Assembly (NCBI GenBank): GCA_902494565.1
Contig: CABUTN010000004.1
Location: forward strand, 1-64,000
DNA length: 64,000 nt
Direction of reading: 5' to 3'
Source: an uncultured Collinsella sp.
Lineage (GTDB): Bacteria; Actinomycetota; Coriobacteriia; Coriobacteriales; Coriobacteriaceae
Position numbers and translations under genes: made by a program. This document shows, one piece after another, positions 1 to 7,942 of this stretch (position 1 is its first letter; the number at the start of each line of letters is the position of its first letter). The notes beneath the pieces were generated by a model that was given only the letters and a program-made list of their open reading frames with translations, ran no database searches and was not told the DNA's origin.

Positions 1-67
1 CGGCGGTCGGCCCCATGCCGTCCTCCGTCGCCAGGAGGAAGAGCTCGACCTTCTCCCTGCTGTACAT
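1..67 (-). CDS. Transposase OrfA-like protein, N-terminal fragment
   Basis: Only the first 22 codons are in the window. They read MYSREKVELFLLATEDG and onward, which resembles the opening helix of the helix-turn-helix OrfA proteins of IS3-type elements. GGAGG sits six bases before the ATG. The reading frame runs off the left edge. The family assignment leans mainly on the flanking element end; another HTH transposase type is possible. Confidence 0.5.
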   Translation of the reverse strand, partial: MYSREKVELFLLATEDGMGPTA

Positions 68-125
68 GCGAACCTCCAGTCCGGACCGCCCCGCGGTCCA
101 ACTTTCTGTCCGCACCCCCGTTCCA
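1..125 (-). mobile_element. End of an IS3-like insertion sequence
   Basis: The reverse strand from 125 starts TGGAACGG and continues into GGACAGAAAGTTGGACC, which resembles the terminal inverted repeats of IS3-family elements (TG start, AAAGTTGGAC). It is followed by a ribosome binding site GGAGG and a start codon at 67. The remainder of the element lies left of the window. The insertion abuts a methylase fragment that lacks its N-terminal half, so the element probably interrupted that gene. The exact end (about 125) is inferred from the TG dinucleotide; the target duplication cannot be seen. Confidence 0.55.
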
Positions 126-1029
126 GCGAGTGGCTAATGAATGTAACTATAAAACGCCTACAAATTACCTGCCGATCAAACTCGATAAGACAAACGGTGC
201 GGGGACAAACGAAACGGCCAGTTCGGATATGGCATGCACTGGGATGGAATCGCTCTTCGATTTCACCAAACCGATGAGTTTGATAACTGCGTTGATTAAA
301 ATGCGCTGCTTTCTCGATAAAGATGATATTATCTGTGACTTTTTTTCGGGGTCATCTACTACAGCAGCCGCTATTCAGCAGTTAAATTCAGAGGACGGTG
401 GAACGAGAAAGTGCATCTCGGTTCAGCTTCCCGAAGTTATTGAGGTGTTATCTTCGGATGATGCAAAGAAGAGGAAACTGACTGAAAATCGGATTAAATT
501 TCTTGATGCGTTGGGATTGAAGCATGATTTGACGCAGATTGGTGAGGAGCGCATTCGCCGTGCAGGCGACATGATTAAGGCTGAGGTCGAAAAGGCCAAT
601 GCTCAGCTTAGACTTGGCGAAGAGCCTAAGAAACTACCGGACATCGGCTTCCGTGTGTTCGCACTTGACAATTCTGGCATCGAAAAGCCTAAGCCCGGAC
701 AGCTCATACTCGATGTAGTGAAGCCCGACCGCTCCGACATGGACATCGTCTTTGAAATGATGCTCAGGTGGGGCCTCGAGCTCACGTTGCCCGTGGAGAA
801 GGAAGAGGCCGCGGGCTATCCTGTCTATTCCGTCGCCTACGGTGAGCTCGTGTGCTGCTTGGAGCCCGACCTCACCGTCGAGGCGCTCGAGGCCATCGCC
901 GATATGGACCCGAGGCGCGTGCTCATGCGCGACTCGATCCTCACCGATACGCTCAAGCTCAACGCCGTTCAGATTTTCAAGCGTGTCGAGGAGACCAATC
1001 AGCACGTGGTGGACATTAGGACGGTGTAA
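126..1029 (+). pseudogene. mod: Type III restriction-modification methylase (Mod), C-terminal fragment
   Basis: An open frame of 299 codons from a GTG at 130 encodes the C-terminal part of a beta-class N6-adenine methyltransferase of a type III system. The AdoMet-binding motif I is visible (DFFSGSSTTAAA, about residues 70-81), preceded by a KP-SLI segment typical of Mod proteins. The catalytic DPPY motif and target recognition domain, which lie upstream in this family, are missing. An IS3-like end joins directly at about 125. The fragment stops 3 bp before res. No ribosome binding site precedes the GTG, so it is probably an inactive remnant; the rest of mod may lie beyond the IS. Confidence 0.8.
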
Positions 1030-1032
1030 GGG

Positions 1033-4000
1033 ATGACTCTGCAACTCAAATACTCCGCCAGCCAGGAGCATCAGGTCGAGGCCATCGATGCTGTATGCAA
1101 CTTGTTTCGCGGCCAGGAGTTCATGGACTCCGATTTTGTCGCGGAGATGGGCATCGGCCTCCATGAGGGCCAGGTTGTCCAGGTGGGCCACGCCAACGGC
1201 CTGCGCCTTTCTGGCTCCCAACTGGAGCGTAATCTTCACGCCATCCAAGAGGGCAACGCGCTCGCCCCAACGAGCGTGCCCACCGACGGTCGCTTGCGTG
1301 ACTTCACCGTGGAGATGGAGACCGGCACCGGCAAGACCTACTGCTACATCCGCACCATCTACGAGCTCAACCGCCGCTACGGGTTGACTAAGTTCATCAT
1401 TGTCGTGCCAAGCGTCGCCATCCGCGAGGGTGTGAAGAAGAGCTTCGAGAGCACCAAGAGCCACTTCGACGTGCTCTACGACAAGACGCCACTCGAGTGC
1501 TTCGTCTACGATTCGAGCAAGATGGACCGCATCAACGGGTTCGCCATCTCAAGCTTCATCCAGGTGATGATTATCAACATCGGCGCCTTCGATAAGGACA
1601 ACGACTTCGATGAGGATGAGATTGCTGAGTCGGCGGGTAAGAGGGATAAGCGCAACCTGTTTCATCGTCCAAGTGAAGATCTTATTGGTGGCCAGATCCC
1701 CCGCGAACTTGTGGCTTCATGCAATCCCGTCGTCATCATTGATGAGCCGCAGAGCGTTGACTCTACCGCCAAGCGTAAGAAAGCCATTCGCAGCCTGAAC
1801 CCGCTGTTCGTGTTGCGCTACTCAGCCACGCACAAGGAAGCGTACAACAAGGTTTATCGCTTGACGCCTGTCGACGCCTTTCAGCGTGGACTGGTCAAGG
1901 GCATTACCGTCGATTCGGTGCTTTCGCAGGAGGACCTGAATGGCTCGTACGTGAGGCTTGAGTCTACAAAGATTGCCTCGCCCATTACGGCTAAGCTGAC
2001 GATTGATGTACGCCAGAAGGACGGCTCGCAGAAGCGCAAAAAGGTAAATGTCAAGACGGGCGACAACCTGTTTAACAAGAGCGGCGAGAATACCGACTAT
2101 GAGGCCGGCTGGATCGTGAGTAACATCTCCGCTGCTGCTGGCGACGAATGGGTTGAGTTCCAGAACGGCGAACGCATCGAGCTTGGTCAGGCCGTTGGTG
2201 ATGTTGCGGCCGAAGCTATCAAGCGCGCGCAAATCAAGAGCACCATCGAGGACCATCTGCAGCGTCAGCTCGAGCTTGCCCCGCGCGGCATCAAGGTGCT
2301 TTCGCTGTTCTTTATCGACAAGGTTGAGAAGTACCGTCTGTATGACCCGGTGCGAAACGGCGAGTATGCGCAGATGTTCGAGGAGGAATATACTGCAGCG
2401 GTCAATTCGACGAAGTGGCGCAAACGCTACGCCGAAGCTGGCGTGAAATTGGATACGGATGCTACTGCGGTACATTCGGGCTACTTCTCGCAGGACGGCA
2501 AGGGGCATCTTAAGAATACGTCCGATGCAGCGTCCTCGGCTGCTGACATCTCGACCTTCGAGACCATCATGCGTGATAAGGAGACGCTGCTTTCCTTCCC
2601 TGCGGACGGCGATGACGACGAGACGCGTGCAAAGAAACGTATTCAGTTTATCTGGAGCCACTCCGCCCTTAAGGAGGGTTGGGATAATCCTAACGTGTTC
2701 CAGATCTGCACGCTGGTGGAGACCAAGGACAAGCTGACCAAACGCCAAAAAATCGGTCGTGGCCTGCGTCTGTGCGTGGGTCAGGACGGCGAGCGCTGCT
2801 ACGACGAAGGCGTGAACGTACTGACCGTCATCGCAAACGAAAGCTATGACTCGTTTGCCAACGCCTTGCAGTCTGAGTTTGAGGAGGATGGCTACAAGTT
2901 TGGCATTCTCACCGCTGCGTCTTTCTCGAATGTCGTGGTGGAACGCGAGGACGGAACCGAGGAACTCTTGGGCTTTCAGAAGTCTAAGACCGTCTTCGAC
3001 TCGTTTAAGGACCAGGGGCTCATCGATGATAAGGGCAAGATTACACCTGAGCTCAAGCGGGCGGCCGAGCAGGGTAGTGTCCCTGTTCCCGAGGGTCTGG
3101 AAAACGTTAAGACCGAGGTGGAGCGCATTATCCTCAAGAAGGCTCAGAAGCTGCAGATTCGCGACAAGGCCAAGGAGGTTGAGGTTATGCTCTGCAAGGA
3201 TGTGACCGCCGACCCTGCTTTCCAGGAGCTTTGGGAGCGCATTCGCAAGCGCACACGCTTTGAGGTCGATGTGGACTCCGACAAGCTGGTCGAGGACGCG
3301 TGCGAGGAGATTGCCAAGATGCCTGAGGTGAAGGCGCCTGAAATCCTGAGCACGCGCGCGGATCTGACCGTAGACACAGCTGGAGTGAATGCCGAGGCGC
3401 GCTCGACCGCGCTCGTGCGAACGGCGGGTCGCGCAGTGTATGACTTGCCCGATCCTATCGCGGAGCTGCAGGATGCCGTCGGTCTTACCCGTGCTACCAT
3501 CAAGCGCATTCTTGAGGGCTGTGGTCGCTATGACGAGTTTGCGCTCAATCCTGCGCTGTTCCTAGCCCAGGTGGCTTCTAAGGTGAACAAGGTTAAGGCC
3601 GTGGCAATTGCCAAGGGCATTAAGTACACCAAGCTGCCCGAGGAAGATTGGTACACGATGAAAGATTTGGACCCTGGCGATCTTAAGGCCTATGTTGGCC
3701 AGAACGCTTGGGAGTCCGTGCACCACAAGAGTCTATACAACTACGTTGTCTACGACTCGTCGTCGGTTGAGAAGCCGTTTGCCGTTGAGCTTGATCAGGC
3801 CGAGGAGATCAAGGTGTTTGCCAAGCTGCCGAGCAGCTTTAAGATCGACACGCCGTTAGGAGCCTACAACCCCGATTGGGCTTACGTGCAAGAGATCGAG
3901 GGCGAGCATCGCGTGTATTTTGTTACCGAGACTAAGGGCGGCGGAAACAACGACATCCATACGCGTCCGACCGAGCAAGGTAAGATCGATTGTGCCGAGA

Positions 4001-4065
4001 AGCACTTCGAAGCCATTTGGGAACCTGACTTCTTCTACAACGTAAAGACGACATATCGCTCGTAA
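1033..4065 (+). CDS. res: Type III restriction enzyme, Res subunit
   Basis: The 1010-residue protein is an SF2 helicase-endonuclease that, with Mod, translocates on DNA and cuts unmethylated sites. Walker A is METGTGKT (residues 95-102), the DEAD-type box is DEPQ (about 237), and helicase domain 2 has a QKIGRGLRL motif. Near the C-terminus NPDWAYVQ (about 946) and ETKGG (about 967) form the PD-ExK nuclease core. The length is usual for the family and no frameshift was noticed. It starts 3 bp after the mod remnant. Type III Res needs Mod for site recognition, so with mod broken it is probably inert unless an intact Mod exists elsewhere. Confidence 0.93.
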   Translation: MTLQLKYSASQEHQVEAIDAVCNLFRGQEFMDSDFVAEMGIGLHEGQVVQVGHANGLRLSGSQLERNLHAIQEGNALAPTSVPTDGRLRDFTVEMETGTGKTYCYIRTIYELNRRYGLTKFIIVVPSVAIREGVKKSFESTKSHFDVLYDKTPLECFVYDSSKMDRINGFAISSFIQVMIINIGAFDKDNDFDEDEIAESAGKRDKRNLFHRPSEDLIGGQIPRELVASCNPVVIIDEPQSVDSTAKRKKAIRSLNPLFVLRYSATHKEAYNKVYRLTPVDAFQRGLVKGITVDSVLSQEDLNGSYVRLESTKIASPITAKLTIDVRQKDGSQKRKKVNVKTGDNLFNKSGENTDYEAGWIVSNISAAAGDEWVEFQNGERIELGQAVGDVAAEAIKRAQIKSTIEDHLQRQLELAPRGIKVLSLFFIDKVEKYRLYDPVRNGEYAQMFEEEYTAAVNSTKWRKRYAEAGVKLDTDATAVHSGYFSQDGKGHLKNTSDAASSAADISTFETIMRDKETLLSFPADGDDDETRAKKRIQFIWSHSALKEGWDNPNVFQICTLVETKDKLTKRQKIGRGLRLCVGQDGERCYDEGVNVLTVIANESYDSFANALQSEFEEDGYKFGILTAASFSNVVVEREDGTEELLGFQKSKTVFDSFKDQGLIDDKGKITPELKRAAEQGSVPVPEGLENVKTEVERIILKKAQKLQIRDKAKEVEVMLCKDVTADPAFQELWERIRKRTRFEVDVDSDKLVEDACEEIAKMPEVKAPEILSTRADLTVDTAGVNAEARSTALVRTAGRAVYDLPDPIAELQDAVGLTRATIKRILEGCGRYDEFALNPALFLAQVASKVNKVKAVAIAKGIKYTKLPEEDWYTMKDLDPGDLKAYVGQNAWESVHHKSLYNYVVYDSSSVEKPFAVELDQAEEIKVFAKLPSSFKIDTPLGAYNPDWAYVQEIEGEHRVYFVTETKGGGNNDIHTRPTEQGKIDCAEKHFEAIWEPDFFYNVKTTYRS

Positions 4066-4070
4066 GTATT

Positions 4071-4112
4071 GAGGGGGCGCTGAAGAACCATCTTTAGTGT
4101 CCCCTCTTATTG
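4071..4112 (+). terminator. Terminator-like hairpin after res
   Basis: GAGGGGGCGCTGAAG (4071-4085) pairs with CTTTAGTGTCCCCTC (4092-4106) over 15 positions with three G-U wobbles. Only a weak T-rich stretch follows. It lies six bases past the res stop. Confidence 0.5.
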
Positions 4113-4225
4113 GGTATTCGATTGCTGCCTTAATCTCCAGCTTGTTTCTTAGCCACCTGGATGCGGGGTAGGGAGTCGAGTGGGTGCGTTTAGTGCTTTG
4201 CAGACTTAACGGTACGCGAGTTCGC

Positions 4226-4412
4226 CTACATTTCTGCAATCCCGCGCGCGGCGCTCAGCAGCTCGTACTCCCTTTGGTTCCACTGGCGCAGCTCGGCAGT
4301 CTCGACGGCATCGCGGCACAGATCTAGGAATACCTCGGCGTCCTCGCAGGAGCACTTGCGGGCATAGTCACCCGAGCCGCTTGCGATGCACGCGCTGTCG
4401 GCGAAGAGCTAT
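4226..4412 (-). pseudogene. Truncated copy of the 6074-6496 gene (C-terminal 62 codons)
   Basis: Reverse translation from about 4412 gives LFADSACIASGSGDYARKC and continues to ...YELLSAARGIAEM and a stop at 4226. This aligns without gaps to the C-terminus of the protein at 6074-6496 (LFADGACAADGSGAFAHEC ... YELLSAARGVAMA). A TAG stop lies immediately upstream of the homology, and no start or N-terminal half remains. The copy has the same orientation as the intact gene, so the two bracket the AbiE pair. The rest of the 4107-4657 gap holds no convincing gene. Confidence 0.75.
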
Positions 4413-4657
4413 CGGCTAGACGATTCGCGCGGGCAGCGGCTAAAGCGGGCGTGAGATAAATCGATAACTGATGAGAACGAACATGTGTTCGTCTATATGG
4501 TAAGATATATGCCAGTGGGAGCGATTTCATTCGATATCGTTCTTGCCGGTACTTTTTAGTTCCGCACGCTGTCGGCGCGGGCTTCGAATTCAGAGAGGGC
4601 GATTGCAATGCTATACGAATTTAAATAGATTTCTAATGCTTGATTAAGGCCATGTCT

Positions 4658-4695
4658 ATGTCAAAAGACATACAAAAGTGTTAGTCTTTTGACAT
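4658..4695 (+). promoter_or_regulatory. Paired palindromic operator at abiEi start
   Basis: A perfect 12-bp inverted repeat, ATGTCAAAAGAC (4658-4669) and GTCTTTTGACAT (4684-4695), has a 14-nt spacer. Each arm contains its own TGTC-N4-GACA dyad, so there are two sites. The second overlaps the abiEi ATG at 4694. AbiEi antitoxins are known to repress their operon by binding inverted repeats in the promoter, so this is the likely autoregulatory site. It could also fold as an RNA hairpin over the start codon. Confidence 0.6.
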
Positions 4696-5221
4696 GAAAC
4701 ACTTTGATGAAATATTCGAACTGGCGGCAGATGGCTACGGCATCGTGACTGCTGCGCAGGCACGCGAGATTGGCGTAACCACCGGAGAACTGAGCCGATG
4801 GTGTGCCACTGGGAAATTGATGCGCCGAGGACATGGGGTGTACAAGCTCACCCAATGGGTTCCGATGCCCCGTGACGTCTTTGCGGAGGCAGTGGCTCTT
4901 GTTGGTGACGAGGGTTTCCTGTGGGGCGAATCAGTGCTGTCCATGCACGCACTTGCACTTGTTGATCCTCGTGCCGTGACCGTGGCAACACCAAAGCGTG
5001 TTCGCCGCAAACTGCCAGCTTGGGTAAAAACAGTGTCCGCTCCAGAGAATGCGAAAACGACGTTCTATGAAGGAATCCCTTCTCAATGCGTTGCTGATGC
5101 GATTGAGGCTTGTAAGGGGTCCGTTATGACCGAACGCCTCATCGAGGCAACCAAGCACGCTCAAGCCGAGGGCCTTATTACCTCCAATGAGCATGAGAGG
5201 CTGATGAAGGAGCTGTCGTGA
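4694..5221 (+). CDS. abiEi: Type IV toxin-antitoxin antitoxin, AbiEi family
   Basis: This 175-residue protein opens with the winged helix-turn-helix of AbiEi-type antitoxins (GIVTAAQAREIGVTTGELSR, about residues 15-34), followed by the conserved RGHGVYKL strand. The C-terminal domain (after about residue 60) is the AbiEi antitoxin domain. In known systems it represses its own operon and counters the AbiEii nucleotidyltransferase without direct protein contact. The gene overlaps the toxin start by 4 bp and has a palindromic operator at its start codon. The ATG at 4694 is chosen because it gives the full HTH; no good Shine-Dalgarno is present, and translation may be leaderless. Confidence 0.88.
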   Translation: MKHFDEIFELAADGYGIVTAAQAREIGVTTGELSRWCATGKLMRRGHGVYKLTQWVPMPRDVFAEAVALVGDEGFLWGESVLSMHALALVDPRAVTVATPKRVRRKLPAWVKTVSAPENAKTTFYEGIPSQCVADAIEACKGSVMTERLIEATKHAQAEGLITSNEHERLMKELS

Positions 5222-6051
5222 AGGAAGTCAAGAAGCCAACCGGCAGACGTAACCTTGACATAGCGATAGACCGACTCTGCACTGATTTGGACGAAGAGCC
5301 GGGCCGCGTTAAAAGGCTCATTGCGGCCGTTGTTGTTGGGCAGATGCTACCCGATGGAGCCGCAAAGGGTGGAAATGCCCTGAAGATTCGCTTTGGGAAG
5401 GATGTCACGCGGTTCTCGCGCGACCTCGATACCGCCAGGGCATCCTCACTGAACGATTACATGACGAAGCTTGAAGATTCGCTCACTATAGGCTGGAACG
5501 GATTCTCGGGTGCCATTGTTCCGAGGGAGCCCGCATCTCCGAAGGGAATTCCAACTGCTTACGTCATGCGTCCGTTCGAAATCAAGATTACCTACAATGG
5601 TAAATCGTGGATGACGCTGCCGCTTGAGGTCGGTCATAACGAAATCGGCGACGCCGACGATCCCGATATGGTTTCCTCGCCTGAAGCTGCTGCAATATTG
5701 AAAGGTCTCGGGTTTCCCGAACCGGGGCCGGTTCCGTGTATGAGGCTCGAGCATCAGATTGCTCAGAAACTTCATGCTGCGAGCAGCCCCGGCAGCGAGC
5801 GCGCCCATGATCTGATAGATCTCCAGATTGCAATTTCCAACGGGGAAATTGATTACCTAAAAACTCGAGAGGTCTGTATCAGGCTCTTTGCGTATCGTGC
5901 GGAGCAGGAGTGGCCTCCAATGATCTCGAGGGGAGTGGGCTGGGATTCACTGTATTTCTCCCAGGCGGAAGGACTTAACGTTTTGCCGACTGTCGATGAT
6001 GCCGTGGCATGGGCGAACGACTTGATTGCCAAAATCGATTCTGCTCGTTAG
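5218..6051 (+). CDS. abiEii: Nucleotidyltransferase toxin, AbiEii/AbiGii family
   Basis: The 277-residue protein carries the polymerase-beta-like nucleotidyltransferase signature of AbiEii toxins: GGNALKIRFG (residues 51-60), then FSRDLD (66-71) with the metal-binding aspartate. Members such as Mycobacterium MenT add nucleotides to tRNA acceptor ends and block translation; that activity is inferred here. It starts at a GTG overlapping the antitoxin stop (GTGA), showing translational coupling. Length is typical and the frame is intact, so the pair is probably functional as a phage-defence or plasmid-type addiction module. Confidence 0.88.
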   Translation: MKEVKKPTGRRNLDIAIDRLCTDLDEEPGRVKRLIAAVVVGQMLPDGAAKGGNALKIRFGKDVTRFSRDLDTARASSLNDYMTKLEDSLTIGWNGFSGAIVPREPASPKGIPTAYVMRPFEIKITYNGKSWMTLPLEVGHNEIGDADDPDMVSSPEAAAILKGLGFPEPGPVPCMRLEHQIAQKLHAASSPGSERAHDLIDLQIAISNGEIDYLKTREVCIRLFAYRAEQEWPPMISRGVGWDSLYFSQAEGLNVLPTVDDAVAWANDLIAKIDSAR

Positions 6052-6073
6052 TGACACTGCCGAGATCTCTCGC

Positions 6074-6496
6074 TTACGCCATAGCAACCCCACGCGCGGC
6101 GCTCAGCAGTTCGTACTCCCTCTGGCTCCACTGGTGTGTCTTCGTCGCGCGCACGGCATCTTGGCACAGGTCCAAGAACACTTCGGCCCCCTCGCAGAAG
6201 CACTCGTGGGCAAAGGCACCGGATCCGTCTGCAGCACACGCGCCATCGGCAAACAGCTTCCAGCTGGACGGCTCGCGCGAGTCATCTCCGAGCAGCTTGA
6301 TCTGTAATACGTGCGGGTCGCTGGCAACGCAGAGCTCTTCCTCGAGCTTCTGTACCGTAAAGCGCATCTGGTGAGAGCGGCTGCTCTTGACCATGGTCGA
6401 GGCGTAGCCGTTTGGCTTATCCAGAAGATGCATGTGATTCGGTTTGACGACCAGGTTGTGGAAGTTGCGTTCGTTGCGCACAGAGAAATTGTCCAT
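6074..6496 (-). CDS. Hypothetical protein, 140 residues
   Basis: The start is the ATG at 6496, preceded by AAAGGAG. I do not recognise the family. The N-terminal third is basic (MDNFSVRNERNFHNLVVKPN), the middle has LEEELCVASDPH, and the C-terminal half is cysteine-containing and acidic, ending in YELLSAARGVAMA. A PNHMHLL segment resembles the HUH motif of Y1 transposases, but no partner tyrosine motif is evident. A diverged copy of its last 62 codons lies at 4226-4412. It is convergent with abiEii, 22 bp away. Confidence 0.6.
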   Translation of the reverse strand: MDNFSVRNERNFHNLVVKPNHMHLLDKPNGYASTMVKSSRSHQMRFTVQKLEEELCVASDPHVLQIKLLGDDSREPSSWKLFADGACAADGSGAFAHECFCEGAEVFLDLCQDAVRATKTHQWSQREYELLSAARGVAMA

Positions 6497-6645
6497 ACGG
6501 ACTCCTTTCATCGATGTTGGCAGGGCCACCGTGCCTCTTGGCCGGTTGGCGTCAGGATCGTGGAGCCAACTCTCTACCCCGACTCTGGATAAAACGCGCC
6601 CGCTCCTTGCGGGCACGATGGAGTCTATCAGCGCGCGCGGACACA

Positions 6646-6689
6646 AATCAAGCGCCGCCTGCGAAATGATGCGCAGGCGGCGCTTGATT
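6646..6689. repeat. Perfect 18-bp hairpin in a 363-nt gene-free stretch
   Basis: AATCAAGCGCCGCCTGCG (6646-6663) and its exact complement (6672-6689) flank an 8-nt loop. No T-run follows on either strand. It lies in the gap 6497-6859 between two leftward genes. A 67-codon leftward frame (6628-6831) crosses it but has no ribosome binding site and is not called. Confidence 0.7.
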
Positions 6690-6715
6690 GCGCGGCGAAT
6701 ATTCGACCTGTATTC

Positions 6716-6796
6716 GGATAAGTGTCGAAATCGGCCGTAAGAAAGTACGGAAAAGTGTCGAATCTGACGGTCTCAACATCCGGAAAAGTGTAATCG
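6716..6796. repeat. Three direct repeats at exactly 33-bp spacing
   Basis: GGATAAGTGTCGAAATCGG starts at 6716, GGAAAAGTGTCGAATCTG at 6749 and GGAAAAGTGTAATCGG at 6782. The starts are 33 bp apart each time, about three helical turns. On the minus strand the same unit would encode an 11-residue repeat (FDTFP/FDTYP). Role unknown: binding-site array or decayed repeat coding sequence. Confidence 0.65.
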
Positions 6797-6859
6797 GATG
6801 ACAAAACGGCACGTAGAAGCTGGTGATACATATGGACGATTCAGCCGCCCTGGTCCCCG

Positions 6860-7819
6860 CTACTCGTCTCCGTCGTTGGGGTCGCCCTTGAGGGTGTTGA
6901 TGTCCAGGTGCTGGTTGTCGCCCTCTTTTTGCTGCGTTGCAGATTCGGACGCGGTGGGGCTGCGGAACAGCTGGAATCCCTCAAACGCAATGACGCCGAG
7001 CAGGGCAATGACAATGGCGATAAAGGCAACCTTGACTGCCTGCGGAAACTCCGAGAAACGCAGCGCCTTTTCCGCGGCGTAATAATCGGCGAAGCGCTCT
7101 TCGCCCGTGCTTTTGGTATACGCCGGCGCGGACGCGGCCTCCGGGTCATATTCCGGTGCAGGCGTGGCGGCGTACGGATTGTTGAGATAATCGCTCGATG
7201 CGGTGCCAAAATCCTCGGTCTCGATGCGACCGTTGCCAGCATAGCCATCGGAATAATCGGAATATGCCGCACCGCCCTCATAGTCCGCGGCGCTCGTGTT
7301 GGCGGCAAAAAGCGGGTTAACTGGAACGTCGAGCGCCGGCATGCCGGTAGAGGTCTCATCCAGATCGGTTGCAGCCCAGGAATCGTAGGCAACCTGATGG
7401 GCAACGGGCTCATCGAGCCTTGTGACCGGAGGCTTGCGTGCCGCAGGAACGGGCAACTGCTGGGCGTTGTACATAACGGTGCTGTCGGCCGATTTGCCCT
7501 GCGTCGCCGCAGCGAGAAATGCCGCCGTCTCGGACGGGTCGCTTGCGGGGCGGGGAGCGGTCGTGGGCGCCGAAGTGGGTGCGGGCGTAGGCGCGGGCGT
7601 CGGCGCAGATGCGGGCTTAGGCGCAAGTGCGGGATTGGGACTTGACGGGCGAGCCCCGCCGCCCATGAGTTCGTCGGCGGTCCACGGGCGATCATCCATC
7701 ACGTCGTCAAGGCTCAGCGAAAACAGGTCGTCTTCACTCTCATCGAACATGCGGTGCACATGTCCACCAATTGCCGGAATCAATCCGCGACCGGTGCATG
7801 ATGCCTTGCTCAACGCCAT
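6860..7819 (-). CDS. Proline-rich single-pass membrane protein, unknown function
   Basis: I do not recognise this 319-residue protein. The chosen ATG (7819) follows AAAGGATGG; the frame stays open further upstream but without a better site. An acidic N-terminus (FDESEDDLFSLSLDDVMDD) is followed by a Pro/Ala-rich linker (about residues 55-100), a Tyr/Asp/Ala-rich low-complexity region, and one hydrophobic segment (VKVAFIAIVIALLGVIAF, about 262-280) near the C-terminus, with a short charged tail. The layout suggests a membrane-anchored protein with a long disordered cytoplasmic part, but topology is not certain. It lies downstream of and in the same direction as the PAS-HTH regulator. Confidence 0.65.
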   Translation of the reverse strand: MALSKASCTGRGLIPAIGGHVHRMFDESEDDLFSLSLDDVMDDRPWTADELMGGGARPSSPNPALAPKPASAPTPAPTPAPTSAPTTAPRPASDPSETAAFLAAATQGKSADSTVMYNAQQLPVPAARKPPVTRLDEPVAHQVAYDSWAATDLDETSTGMPALDVPVNPLFAANTSAADYEGGAAYSDYSDGYAGNGRIETEDFGTASSDYLNNPYAATPAPEYDPEAASAPAYTKSTGEERFADYYAAEKALRFSEFPQAVKVAFIAIVIALLGVIAFEGFQLFRSPTASESATQQKEGDNQHLDINTLKGDPNDGDE

Positions 7820-7942
7820 TCTGTTCCATCCTTTCGAAATACTAATGACATCGATTATATGGAACTTCCCAAGCGGCTCGGTCTTGGATTCGTGCTTTCC
7901 AGAACTCGCGCCCAAAAGGGGAGGGGCAATCCAGGCGAGTGC

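Noticed and set aside
634..1464. Long leftward frame opposite mod/res
   Set aside because: It lies antisense to a recognisable gene pair and its translation has no family features; high G+C coding regions commonly produce such mirror frames.
6716..6796. Three repeats with regular spacing as a CRISPR array
   Set aside because: Repeats are only about 16 nt, the inter-repeat sequence is about 16 nt, there are just three, and no cas gene is in the window.
6628..6831. 67-codon leftward frame with an 11-residue repeat
   Set aside because: It has no ribosome binding site and crosses a perfect hairpin; the repeat is better reported at DNA level until conservation is known.
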